Below, piece by piece: positions 45,083 through 53,716 of a stretch of 64,000 bases of DNA. Source of the DNA: Entomomonas sp945283395. GTDB lineage: Bacteria > Pseudomonadota > Gammaproteobacteria > Pseudomonadales > Pseudomonadaceae. The notes below the pieces were generated by a model. That model saw nothing but the letters and a program-made list of their open reading frames with translations, had not been told where the DNA came from and searched no databases. Location: NCBI GenBank assembly GCA_946480835.1, contig CAMLLC010000001.1, positions 310,001 through 374,000 of the forward strand, written 5' to 3'. A program made the translations under genes and the position numbers. Within the stretch, counting starts at the first letter, position 1. Each line of letters opens with the position of its first letter.

Positions 45083-46391
45083 AAAGCTTAATTTCTACAT
45101 AAGCTTCATCACGTAACTGCTGTAACCAAACCTGCAGTTCTTGTTCATATTTACGGCTATACAGCACATTCATAGCTTGTTGTTTACGATAATCAGCGCT
45201 ATTATCAGTAGCTCGACGGCCCTGAACTTGTAAGATATGCCAACCATATTGAGTTTTAAAAGGCTGCGAGATATCGCCCACAGCTGTTTCACTCATCACT
45301 TTACGGAACTCAGGCACTAAGGCATTAGGATCAACCCAATTAAGGCTGCCACCATGAATAGCTGAAGCTGGATCATCGGAGAACTTTTTAGCTAAACTAG
45401 CAAAATCCTCACCAGCCATGACACGTTGATATAATTTATCAGCTAACGTTTTAGTAGCTTCTTCACTTCTTACTTGACTAGGTTTTAATAAGATATGGCG
45501 GACACTAATTTCATCCTGTAAATGTGTCGCTCCTCCTCTTTTATCAAGCACTTTAAGAATAATAAGGCCACCCGGTGTACTGACTGGACGGGTAAAATCT
45601 CCCTCTTTTAAGCCATTAATTAATTGATCAAAAGGCGGAGGTAACTGGGGAGCCCTTCGCCAACCTATTTCGCCGCCTTCCAAAGCTTTATCTCCACTAG
45701 AACTAGTCATAGCTAGTTTAGCAAAATCAGCCCCTTGTTGCAGTTGCTCATAAATTTCTGTTGCTTTTTGCTCAGCTTTTTGTGTTACCGCATAAGAGCT
45801 TCCTTGCGGAATAGGAATTAAGATACTAGCTAAAAAGTATTCTTCTGATAAATGTGCTTTGCCAATTTCTGAATTCAAGAAATTAGTTACCTCTTGATCA
45901 GTAATACGTATTCTATCGCCAACTACCCTCTGTCTAACCCTACTAATAATAATTTCATTCTTAATTTGTTCTCTTATACTATCAATAGTCAACCCTTCAC
46001 CTTGCACTGCTTTGGTAAACTGATCCAGCGTTAAATTATTACGCTTAGCTACTTCTTTTACTGCCTCATTCAATTCATTATCATCAACGCTGATACCATA
46101 ACGAGCCGCTAATTGTAATTGTAAGTCCTCAATAATTAATCTATCTAATACTTGCTTAACTAAGACATCATGCGGAGGTAATTGGCCACCTCGTTTCGAC
46201 ATAGTTTTGGTAATTTCTTCAATCCTATTGTCTAACTGGCTTTTCATGATTACATTATCATCTACAATAGCGACAACTCTATCTAGGATCTTTGTCTGAG
46301 CTACTACTAGCCCTGAATAAAGGACAAGAGCAGCAATAGTTACAACTATATTCTTACATATCTTGCTGTTCACGTTTTTTATACCCTTCAA
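45078..46391 (-). CDS. surA: Periplasmic chaperone and peptidyl-prolyl isomerase SurA
   Basis: SurA escorts unfolded outer-membrane proteins across the periplasm. It has 437 residues: a signal peptide (ICKNIVVTIAALVLYSGLVVAQ), the N-terminal chaperone domain (ILDRVVAIVDDNVIMKSQLDNRIEE), and two parvulin domains (residues about 180-285 and 292-390, the second with VRHILLKPSQ, ASLAKKFSDDPASAIHGGSL and YGWHILQVQGRR). The ORF begins inside lptD. A GTG at 46373 would shorten the overlap and place the signal peptide closer to the start. Position after lptD is conserved in gammaproteobacteria. Confidence 0.95.
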   Translation of the reverse strand: MKGIKNVNSKICKNIVVTIAALVLYSGLVVAQTKILDRVVAIVDDNVIMKSQLDNRIEEITKTMSKRGGQLPPHDVLVKQVLDRLIIEDLQLQLAARYGISVDDNELNEAVKEVAKRNNLTLDQFTKAVQGEGLTIDSIREQIKNEIIISRVRQRVVGDRIRITDQEVTNFLNSEIGKAHLSEEYFLASILIPIPQGSSYAVTQKAEQKATEIYEQLQQGADFAKLAMTSSSGDKALEGGEIGWRRAPQLPPPFDQLINGLKEGDFTRPVSTPGGLIILKVLDKRGGATHLQDEISVRHILLKPSQVRSEEATKTLADKLYQRVMAGEDFASLAKKFSDDPASAIHGGSLNWVDPNALVPEFRKVMSETAVGDISQPFKTQYGWHILQVQGRRATDNSADYRKQQAMNVLYSRKYEQELQVWLQQLRDEAYVEIKLY

Positions 46392-49221
46392 TGCCTCTAT
46401 TTAAGAAACCACTTGCACCACTACCATAAACATTGCCTAAACCTTTAAATATGACTTGGAAAAATAGACCATGATCTGATTTGCTATAGTTGGCACTAAA
46501 TGCATTGTCATCATATTTTTGCCAATAACGACCTACTACGCGAAACCGCCAACAACAGTTGTCATACTCAACTCCACCAAAAGAATCGAGTGTCCTACTG
46601 CGGTTATAATCATATTGCCAACGTCCTATCAAATTCCAACGTGGAATCACTGGCCATATAAAGGAGGTATCCGCTTGCTTGATCTTGTAGTAATCTTTCA
46701 CTGTTTCAGCGGGTAATTTACTGTATGATTGATAGCCTTCTAAATCGCCTGAAACTTGCCAACGGCCTTTTACCCAATCATAAACCACATTATCATCTCT
46801 ATAACGGAAACCTATGTTAAATATCTTATTAAGGTTATCTTCTGGTTGATAATGTAGCATAATACTACCTGATTCAGTTTTACTAGCTTCAGGGCTCCAG
46901 TTATATTCACTAGATATTCGCCAATCTCTGTTTAACCTATAAAGATACTGTAAAGCAATAGGTGAACTTTTATCAGTGGCTTCTTCACGATCACGCCAAT
47001 CGATACCAGGCATTTGTACTTTTCTATCTTTAAAATAGTACGCCTGTCCTAAACTCACCCGTTGTCTTTCAAAACCATCTTTTTCAAGTAGCCGACTAGT
47101 AACTCCTAAAGACACTTGATTAGTATCGCCTATGCGGTCACGTCCAGTAAATCTATTACTTCTAAAGAGCATGTCATAACTGAAAGGATCTTCCATAGTA
47201 TCAAAGATAGGAATATCATTTTGTGATCTATAAGGCACATATAAATACATAGCACGTGGCTCTAAGGTTTGTTTGAAGCTATTACCAAATAAACTTACTT
47301 GACGATCTAAATAAAGGCCAGAATCAACCTTGTAAATTGGCACAGTTCTATCAACATTTCCTTTGAATCTACGCGCATCTGACCTAATATTGCCCTTACT
47401 ATCATACAACATGCTATATTTGCCGCGACCATCTAAGTTTAGATCATAGTTGGTATAAGAATATTGCACAGAAGGTGTTACATACCCCCAAGAGGACTTC
47501 ATAGGTAAACTTATTTCAGGGGCTACATAAATTCTATCGCCATTAGCTCGCATCAACCCCCATATTAACCTATCAGGATGCACCCAACTATAATCGCCAT
47601 AACTTGTTGTATCAGCAAGATTTGATCCGGATAAACTTTGGAAATACGACTCTGGAATAATATAAGATTTATGACTCAAATCTCTATCAAACTTAACATA
47701 TTCAGTATCATAGTTGAACTTTAAACCAGCAGGCTCAAACGGTAATTTACCAGTTAAGGTGAGTTGCGGTAATCTATTATAAGGTGTAATTTCGCTAATA
47801 GATGCCATTTGATAAGAGTGAACATTAATAGCAGCAGTAAAATTATCGCCTCTATAAGTTAGCTTACCTTTTTGATTGACATAAAGCTGGCTATCTACAC
47901 CGCTACTATTTACATCTAAATCGGAAAAATAGAATGGATCACTAATGCGCCCTACATCTACTTCTGCTAGCCAACGGGTATTTCGGCCTGTAGTATTTTT
48001 CCAATTATACATCCATCTATTACGTCGCTGTTCGTTATAGATTTTTCTATCATCGTCATCGTTACCATTATCATTTAAATAAGCAGCAGATACCTGTCCC
48101 TCGCTAAGCTCAGTTAAATAACGAAACTCACCTTCCATTAATAATCCACGTTTAGTCATAAGCTGTGGATAGAGGGTAGCATCATAGTTAGGTGCTAAAT
48201 TTAGATAATATGGCGTCAGCAAAGTGAAACCATTGTCACTATCCATACTTGCACTTGGCATTAAGAAACCTGATTGACGGCGTTTATCAATAGGGAAAGA
48301 AATGTATGGACTATACATGATAGGTAAATCTTTAACCCTTAAAGTAGCATTAGTAGCAGTACCCCTACCTGTTTCTCGATTGATAACCACGTTATTACCA
48401 TGTAATGTCCACATGTTATCATTAGGTTCACAACGAGTTACCGTACCGTCTTTAAGGCGAATAATACCATCTTGGTCTCTTTTAATATAACGCGCATTAC
48501 CTCTATAATGAGTTTGATGTGCCACAAATTCAGCATTATCAACTTGCGCCTCACCATTGCCTAATTGTACTTCTGCATCATCACCAACAATTAAAGCTCC
48601 TTTATCTCTTAATCTAACATTACCTGTTAATTTACCAACATTCTCTATACGATAAAGGTCAGCTTGTTGAGCTTCAGCTTGAATTGATCCTTGTTGCAAT
48701 ATCACATTACCGGCTAACGTACCTATTTGTTTATCTTCATTATAGCGAGAGGCATTAGCTGAAATATAAGTAGGTGCTTCACCCAGCGGGGTTTTATCAT
48801 CCATACCCGCTCTTGGTGGCTCTACATAACTGCCCTCACAATAAAGACCAATCTCAGCTAACTGTGCAGGAGTTAGTTGATCTCTTGGCACCCAATCTAA
48901 ATGGCTAAAATCTTGGCTACGACTTGTTAGCACTTTACCTTTATTTTTATAAGCCAATTTATTATCAGCCAGTTTCGCCTGTTTGTTTTTATTACCGCTC
49001 TTAGCTATTACTGTAGGATCGGAAACAGTATTGGGACGAGGAGGTAAATGTGTAGATCTAGTGGCTGTAGAACAATCCCATCCCCCTGACGCGGAGGAAT
49101 GACAAGCATATTGCTCATCAGCAAAAATAACAGGTACCATAACTAAAGGTTGTAATATAAAGAAACTGCCTGTTACTAATAACGGTATTTTTTTGTAAAA
49201 AACGGTAGTCCTAACTGCCAT
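46354..49221 (-). CDS. lptD: LPS-assembly outer-membrane protein LptD
   Basis: LptD, with LptE, inserts lipopolysaccharide into the outer leaflet. The 955-residue protein has a signal region ending at FADEQ, a Cys-containing N-terminal tail, a beta-jellyroll domain with TGNVRLRDKGALIVGDDAEV, and a large barrel (PYISFPIDKRRQSGFLMP ... LGVTSRLLEKDGFERQRVSLGQAYYFKDR). The adjacent Cys pair in EYDNCCWRFRVVGRYWQ and upstream Cys in TRCEPND match the disulfide partners essential in E. coli. The 38-base overlap with surA indicates an operon. It is divergent from amgK. Confidence 0.95.
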   Translation of the reverse strand: MAVRTTVFYKKIPLLVTGSFFILQPLVMVPVIFADEQYACHSSASGGWDCSTATRSTHLPPRPNTVSDPTVIAKSGNKNKQAKLADNKLAYKNKGKVLTSRSQDFSHLDWVPRDQLTPAQLAEIGLYCEGSYVEPPRAGMDDKTPLGEAPTYISANASRYNEDKQIGTLAGNVILQQGSIQAEAQQADLYRIENVGKLTGNVRLRDKGALIVGDDAEVQLGNGEAQVDNAEFVAHQTHYRGNARYIKRDQDGIIRLKDGTVTRCEPNDNMWTLHGNNVVINRETGRGTATNATLRVKDLPIMYSPYISFPIDKRRQSGFLMPSASMDSDNGFTLLTPYYLNLAPNYDATLYPQLMTKRGLLMEGEFRYLTELSEGQVSAAYLNDNGNDDDDRKIYNEQRRNRWMYNWKNTTGRNTRWLAEVDVGRISDPFYFSDLDVNSSGVDSQLYVNQKGKLTYRGDNFTAAINVHSYQMASISEITPYNRLPQLTLTGKLPFEPAGLKFNYDTEYVKFDRDLSHKSYIIPESYFQSLSGSNLADTTSYGDYSWVHPDRLIWGLMRANGDRIYVAPEISLPMKSSWGYVTPSVQYSYTNYDLNLDGRGKYSMLYDSKGNIRSDARRFKGNVDRTVPIYKVDSGLYLDRQVSLFGNSFKQTLEPRAMYLYVPYRSQNDIPIFDTMEDPFSYDMLFRSNRFTGRDRIGDTNQVSLGVTSRLLEKDGFERQRVSLGQAYYFKDRKVQMPGIDWRDREEATDKSSPIALQYLYRLNRDWRISSEYNWSPEASKTESGSIMLHYQPEDNLNKIFNIGFRYRDDNVVYDWVKGRWQVSGDLEGYQSYSKLPAETVKDYYKIKQADTSFIWPVIPRWNLIGRWQYDYNRSRTLDSFGGVEYDNCCWRFRVVGRYWQKYDDNAFSANYSKSDHGLFFQVIFKGLGNVYGSGASGFLNRGIEGYKKREQQDM

Positions 49222-49340
49222 CTTAAATTAATCCACAATTCCTATAACCCAAAGGGTAAATATACACTCGATGATTGAGTAAAGATAGTGGATAATAAAG
49301 CATCGGTGCTTTAACTGCTAGTCCTTTGGAGAAGTAATTT

Positions 49341-50363
49341 ATGAAAACAGACTTGCGACTTTCACAATTAACTATTTGGTTATCCTCTTTAACTCTTAAT
49401 CTGCCTTATTTCAAAGGCAAACTTACCAGTGCTGCTATAACATTAACACCAGCTAGTAGTGATGCTAGTTTTCGTCGCTATTTTAGACTAAAGTTAGCAA
49501 ACCACTCGCTGATTGTGATGGATGCACCGCCACCACAAGAAAATAAATCATGCCAACCCTTTGTTTATATAGCAGGCCTACTTGCCAAACAAAGAGTCAA
49601 TGTTCCTAATATATTGGCTAGTGATCTTGAGCAAGGATTCATTTTGCTTTCCGATCTAGGTACTCAAACATGGTTAGACATACTCACCCCGCAAAACGCG
49701 GATGGGCTATTTGCACAAGCAATCGATAGTCTTATCAAATTGCAACAAGCACCGTTAACTGCAAAGCTCCCCCATTATAATGAGGCACTACTACAAAGGG
49801 AATTATCTCTTTTTCCCGAGTGGTATCTTAACAGACATTGTAACATTGTCTTAACAGAAACTCAGCAACAACAATGGCAAAAAATGTGTAATTTTCTTAT
49901 TAAAAGTGCTTTACATCAGCCTCAAGTGTTAGTCCACCGTGACTATATGCCGCGCAATTTAATGTTGTCTGATCCTAATCCTGGCATATTAGATTTCCAA
50001 GATGCCGTATATGGGCCTATTACTTATGATATTACTTGTCTATTTAAAGATGCTTTTATAAGCTGGCCTGAGCCTTATGTCGTAAAATGGTTAAAAACTT
50101 ATTGGCAACAAGCTAAACAACAAGGTATTAATATACATCAACAATTTGCTGATTTTTATTTAGCGAGTGATCTTATGGGAGTACAAAGACATCTAAAAGT
50201 CATAGGAATTTTTGCTCGTATTTTACATAGAGATAATAAACCTCACTATATCAATGATGTGCCTCGATTTTTTAACTATCTTAAGGAAGTAATGAACCGT
50301 CGCCCTGAGCTTAAAGATTTACAAAATCTACTAGCTGAGCTACCTTTAGAAGAGCAAGCCTAA
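49341..50363 (+). CDS. amgK: N-acetylmuramate/N-acetylglucosamine anomeric kinase AmgK
   Basis: AmgK phosphorylates the anomeric hydroxyl of MurNAc or GlcNAc in the pseudomonad cell-wall recycling shortcut that bypasses de novo UDP-MurNAc synthesis and gives intrinsic fosfomycin tolerance. The 340-residue protein has the aminoglycoside-phosphotransferase fold: a glycine-poor ATP region SSDASFRRYFRLKL, the catalytic HRDYMPRNLM and the metal-binding DFQDAVYGPITYD. It is divergent from lptD and followed within 3 bases by murU, which catalyses the next step. Confidence 0.92.
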   Translation: MKTDLRLSQLTIWLSSLTLNLPYFKGKLTSAAITLTPASSDASFRRYFRLKLANHSLIVMDAPPPQENKSCQPFVYIAGLLAKQRVNVPNILASDLEQGFILLSDLGTQTWLDILTPQNADGLFAQAIDSLIKLQQAPLTAKLPHYNEALLQRELSLFPEWYLNRHCNIVLTETQQQQWQKMCNFLIKSALHQPQVLVHRDYMPRNLMLSDPNPGILDFQDAVYGPITYDITCLFKDAFISWPEPYVVKWLKTYWQQAKQQGINIHQQFADFYLASDLMGVQRHLKVIGIFARILHRDNKPHYINDVPRFFNYLKEVMNRRPELKDLQNLLAELPLEEQA

Positions 50364-50365
50364 TA

Positions 50366-51034
50366 ATGAAAGCCATGATTTTAGCAGCAGGAAAGGGAGA
50401 AAGAATGCGCCCTCTTACTCTTACCACACCTAAACCTCTGATTCCGGTGCAAGGAATACCTCTTATTGAGCATCACATTAAGGCGCTTAGCAAAGCAGGA
50501 TTTAGTCAATTAGTTATTAACCATGCCTGGTTAGGACAACAAATTGAAGACTTTCTAGGCGATGGTAGCCAGTATGGTGTTTCCATTAAGTATTCCCGCG
50601 AAAGTTCACCACTTGAAACTGGGGGGGGAATTTTAAAAGCCTTACCTTTATTAGGCGAGCAACCCTTTTTAGTAGTCAATAGTGATATATTTTGTGATTA
50701 TCCTTTTGCCCATCTTAATCACTCTATGGATCATCTTGCTCATCTCATACTTGTTAATAATCCTCCCCACGTTGCACAAGGTGATTTTGGATTAAAAAAA
50801 GATTTAGTAATCAATAACGCCTGCCAACAATACACATTTGCTGGTATTTCCATTTTACATCCTAAACTCTTTGCCAACTGCACAGAGCAAGCTTTTAAAT
50901 TGGCGCCCCTACTCAGAGAGGCTGCTAATCAACAGCTAGTAACAGGTGAATTATTTGGCGGTTACTGGCAAGATGTAGGTACTATTGAAAGGCTTCAAGC
51001 TGTAGAACAATATTTAAAAAATCATCCAATATAG
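50366..51034 (+). CDS. murU: N-acetylmuramate alpha-1-phosphate uridylyltransferase MurU
   Basis: MurU converts MurNAc-alpha-1-phosphate and UTP to UDP-MurNAc, completing the AmgK recycling route. The 222-residue nucleotidyltransferase has MILAAGKGERMRPLTLTTPKPLIPV (nucleotide binding and catalytic Arg/Lys), VNSDIFCDYPF with the metal-binding Asp, and GGYWQDVGTIERL near the end. It starts 3 bases after amgK, so translation is likely coupled. Length fits MurU rather than longer GlmU- or RmlA-type enzymes. Confidence 0.93.
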   Translation: MKAMILAAGKGERMRPLTLTTPKPLIPVQGIPLIEHHIKALSKAGFSQLVINHAWLGQQIEDFLGDGSQYGVSIKYSRESSPLETGGGILKALPLLGEQPFLVVNSDIFCDYPFAHLNHSMDHLAHLILVNNPPHVAQGDFGLKKDLVINNACQQYTFAGISILHPKLFANCTEQAFKLAPLLREAANQQLVTGELFGGYWQDVGTIERLQAVEQYLKNHPI

Positions 51035-51066
51035 ATTAAACTATTAGCTTGTAGTAAGGAGCTCTT

Positions 51067-51807
51067 ATGCCTAAACCTGATCGACTTTTTGCTAATCCTC
51101 TAGAGAAAATTACAGATTTTGTATTTAATGAAGAAGTGGTTAATGTCTTCCCTGATATGATTAAAAGATCTGTACCAGGCTATCCCACTATTGTGGAAAA
51201 CATTGGGGTTATAGCTGCTCATTATGCCCAACCTTATAGCTTACTTTATGATTTAGGAAGCTCCTTAGGTGCAGTAACACAAGCTTTACGCCGTCATATA
51301 AAACTACCAGGTTGTAAGATTATTGCTGTAGATAACTCAGCTCCCATGGTAGCTCGTTGCCAAGAGTACTTAATAGCTCAAGAAGCAATGTTTCAAGAGC
51401 TATTGCCAGTAGAGGTTATACTAGCTGATATTACGCAATTAAGCTGGCAAAATGCCTCAGTCATTACTATGAACTTTACCTTACAGTTCATTGCTCCAGA
51501 GCAAAGATTAAGGTTATTAACCCATATTAGGTCTCATTTAGATACTAAAGGAGCACTCATACTATCTGAAAAAATTCGTTTTGATGATCTTGAACAACAA
51601 ACAACACTTAATGACTTACATCTAGCATTCAAAAGAGCTAATGGCTACAGCGAGTTAGAAATAGCTCAAAAACGAACTGCTATTGAAAATGTAATGAAAA
51701 TAGACACGCTAGCTGATCATCAAACACGATTGAAAAAAGCTGGTTTTACCCAAATAATAGTCTGGTTTCAATGTTTTAATTTTGTCTCTATGATAGCCTT
51801 ACCATGA
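51067..51807 (+). CDS. cmoA: Carboxy-S-adenosyl-L-methionine synthase CmoA
   Basis: CmoA makes carboxy-SAM from SAM and prephenate for tRNA wobble modification. The 246-residue protein begins MPKPDRLFANPLEKITDFVFNEEVV, has the SAM-binding YDLGSSLGAVTQALR and IIAVDNSAPMVARCQ, and VITMNFTLQF. It overlaps cmoB by 4 bases (ATGA), so the pair is translationally coupled. Together with CmoB it makes cmo5U34 in tRNAs that read several codons for one amino acid. It follows murU by 32 bases and may be in the same transcript. Confidence 0.95.
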   Translation: MPKPDRLFANPLEKITDFVFNEEVVNVFPDMIKRSVPGYPTIVENIGVIAAHYAQPYSLLYDLGSSLGAVTQALRRHIKLPGCKIIAVDNSAPMVARCQEYLIAQEAMFQELLPVEVILADITQLSWQNASVITMNFTLQFIAPEQRLRLLTHIRSHLDTKGALILSEKIRFDDLEQQTTLNDLHLAFKRANGYSELEIAQKRTAIENVMKIDTLADHQTRLKKAGFTQIIVWFQCFNFVSMIALP

Positions 51808-52760
51808 TAGTCATTGATGATTTAATCCAACAATTAACTAATACTCACCTCAAAGACTGGGCAACGCAATTACCCCAACTAGTAGCCAGCAAATTAAATC
51901 GTGAACATGGGGATTTAGCAACATGGCAAGCTGCCCTTAATTCTTTACCTTTATTAACTACTGAGCAATTTGAATTAACACATGAATTTGCTATCAATGG
52001 CAATGTAACACCTCTAGCAAAACATCAATTAGAACAAGCATTACGACAACTTATGCCTTGGCGCAAAGGTCCTTTCAAACTTTTTGATATTACTATAGAT
52101 ACTGAATGGCATTCGGATTGGAAATGGAATAGACTCATTCCTCATCTTGATTTAACAGAAAAACGTATTTTAGATGTAGGTTGTGGTAATGGTTATTATG
52201 CTTGGCGTATGCTTGGTGCTGGCGCACAATCAGTTATAGGGATAGATCCTAATTTACTCTTTATATGTCAATTTTTAGCTATAAAAAAATACCTACCTAA
52301 TAGTCCAGTATGGATATTACCCTTTACCTTAGAGGATTTACCTAACCAAACAGAAAGCTTCGATACTGTCTTTTCAATGGGTGTCATTTATCATCGCCGC
52401 TCCCCTATTGATCACTTGTTGGCATTGAAAGATTGTCTTAAGAAAGGTGGCAAACTAGTGTTAGAAACTCTTGTTGTAGAGGGTGATGCACAACAACTAC
52501 TAGTACCTGAAGATAGATATGCGCAAATGCGTAATGTATGGTTTATACCTTCAGTAGCTGCCTTAATACTATGGCTAAAAAGAGTTGGCTTTGCAGATAT
52601 ACAATGTATAGATGTTAGCCAAACTACCATTGCCGAGCAAAGAGCAACAAGTTGGATGACATTTAAATCGCTACCAGATTTTTTAAATCCATCAAATCCC
52701 AACTTAACTATAGAAGGTTTGCCTGCTCCTAGAAGAGCGCTACTATTAGCAACAAAGTAA
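51804..52760 (+). CDS. cmoB: tRNA U34 carboxymethyltransferase CmoB
   Basis: CmoB transfers the carboxymethyl group of carboxy-SAM to 5-hydroxyuridine 34 of tRNA. It has 318 residues. Visible motifs are WRKGPFKLFDITIDTEWHSDWKWNRL, the SAM-binding ILDVGCGNGYYAWRMLGAGAQSVIGIDP, and GVIYHRRSPIDHLL. Typical family length. The ATGA overlap with cmoA fixes the start. No terminator hairpin is obvious before the ecotin gene 136 bases on. Confidence 0.95.
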   Translation: MIVIDDLIQQLTNTHLKDWATQLPQLVASKLNREHGDLATWQAALNSLPLLTTEQFELTHEFAINGNVTPLAKHQLEQALRQLMPWRKGPFKLFDITIDTEWHSDWKWNRLIPHLDLTEKRILDVGCGNGYYAWRMLGAGAQSVIGIDPNLLFICQFLAIKKYLPNSPVWILPFTLEDLPNQTESFDTVFSMGVIYHRRSPIDHLLALKDCLKKGGKLVLETLVVEGDAQQLLVPEDRYAQMRNVWFIPSVAALILWLKRVGFADIQCIDVSQTTIAEQRATSWMTFKSLPDFLNPSNPNLTIEGLPAPRRALLLATK

Positions 52761-52895
52761 CAAAAGTAACAAAAGTATACTATACAATAGCATGCCCTCA
52801 GATGATAAAATAACGGCTATAGTTTATTTATCTGAACTTAATAAACTATTAATTATTTAAAAATACACTTAATATTACAAACAATAGGTATAATT

Positions 52896-53546
52896 ATGAA
52901 AAAAATTTCTGCATTTTGTCTTTTTACTCTTTTAGGCTGTAACAGTATTTATATATTAGCTGAAATGACATCCGAGGAATACCTAAACCTAAGAAAGACC
53001 ACTACACTTCCTACTATGCAAACAGCTGAACCATCTGCAGAAACGACTAAAGAGGCGAATACTCAAGCCAGTACTACAGACCAAGAGCAAGCAGCCAAAA
53101 CAGAAACTGCTAATACTCCCCCTTTATCTAAAGCATTGAAAGAAATTGCTCCTTATCCCGATGTTAGCAAAGATCAAAAACGCTATGCTATTTTTCTAGA
53201 ACCTAAAGATAATGAGCATCTATACAAAGTAGAACTTGTAGTAGGTAAAACTATCGAAGTAGATTCATGTAATCAATATATGATAGGTGGTTTGGTTGAT
53301 AAAAAAACACTAGAAGGTTACGGCTATGATTATTTTGAAGTAGAACAAGTTGGAATGCCAGCTTCCACTATGATGGCTTGTCCTGATGAAAAGAAACATC
53401 AAGCCTTTGTTAAAATGACAGCTCAAACCATTACTAGTTATAATAGTAAATTACCTATTGTTGTTTATGCGCCTAAGGATGTTGAGGTACATTATCGTAT
53501 ATGGTCTACTTCTGAAGAATCAACTCTTGCCGAAGAAGCAAAATAA
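52896..53546 (+). CDS. eco: Ecotin-like serine protease inhibitor with an unusual N-terminal linker
   Basis: Ecotin is a periplasmic dimeric inhibitor of trypsin-fold proteases, including host digestive and immune proteases. Residues 83-205 match it closely: IAPYPDVSKDQKRYAIFLEP, KVELVVGKTIEVD, GYGYDYFEVEQ, the reactive loop STMMACP (P1 Met159) and YNSKLPIVVYAPKDVEVHYRIW. Cys125 and Cys162 form the usual loop disulfide. Unlike E. coli ecotin, about 60 residues rich in Thr, Ala, Glu and Gln separate the signal peptide from the domain. The signal contains LLGC at Cys15 (possible lipobox) but also an alternative cleavage after ILA22, so lipid anchoring is uncertain. Confidence 0.88.
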   Translation: MKKISAFCLFTLLGCNSIYILAEMTSEEYLNLRKTTTLPTMQTAEPSAETTKEANTQASTTDQEQAAKTETANTPPLSKALKEIAPYPDVSKDQKRYAIFLEPKDNEHLYKVELVVGKTIEVDSCNQYMIGGLVDKKTLEGYGYDYFEVEQVGMPASTMMACPDEKKHQAFVKMTAQTITSYNSKLPIVVYAPKDVEVHYRIWSTSEESTLAEEAK

Positions 53547-53563
53547 CTATTAAGCTATAACTT

Positions 53564-53598
53564 TTACATAAAGCCTTCTTGGGGAAGGCTTTATGTAA
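53564..53598 (+). terminator. Strong hairpin terminator after ecotin
   Basis: A perfect 15-bp stem (TTACATAAAGCCTTC / GAAGGCTTTATGTAA) with a 5-base loop starts 17 bases after the ecotin stop and is followed by TTTATT. It is the strongest terminator structure in this part of the window. Confidence 0.85.
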
Positions 53599-53716
53599 TT
53601 TATTAATCTAACTCATTTGAATTAACTAACTTATACTTTTAACTAATTGACCTTAACCTATGAATAACGACAATAGATATAATCACTTTAGATAAAGATG
53701 AAAATCTACTTAACCA

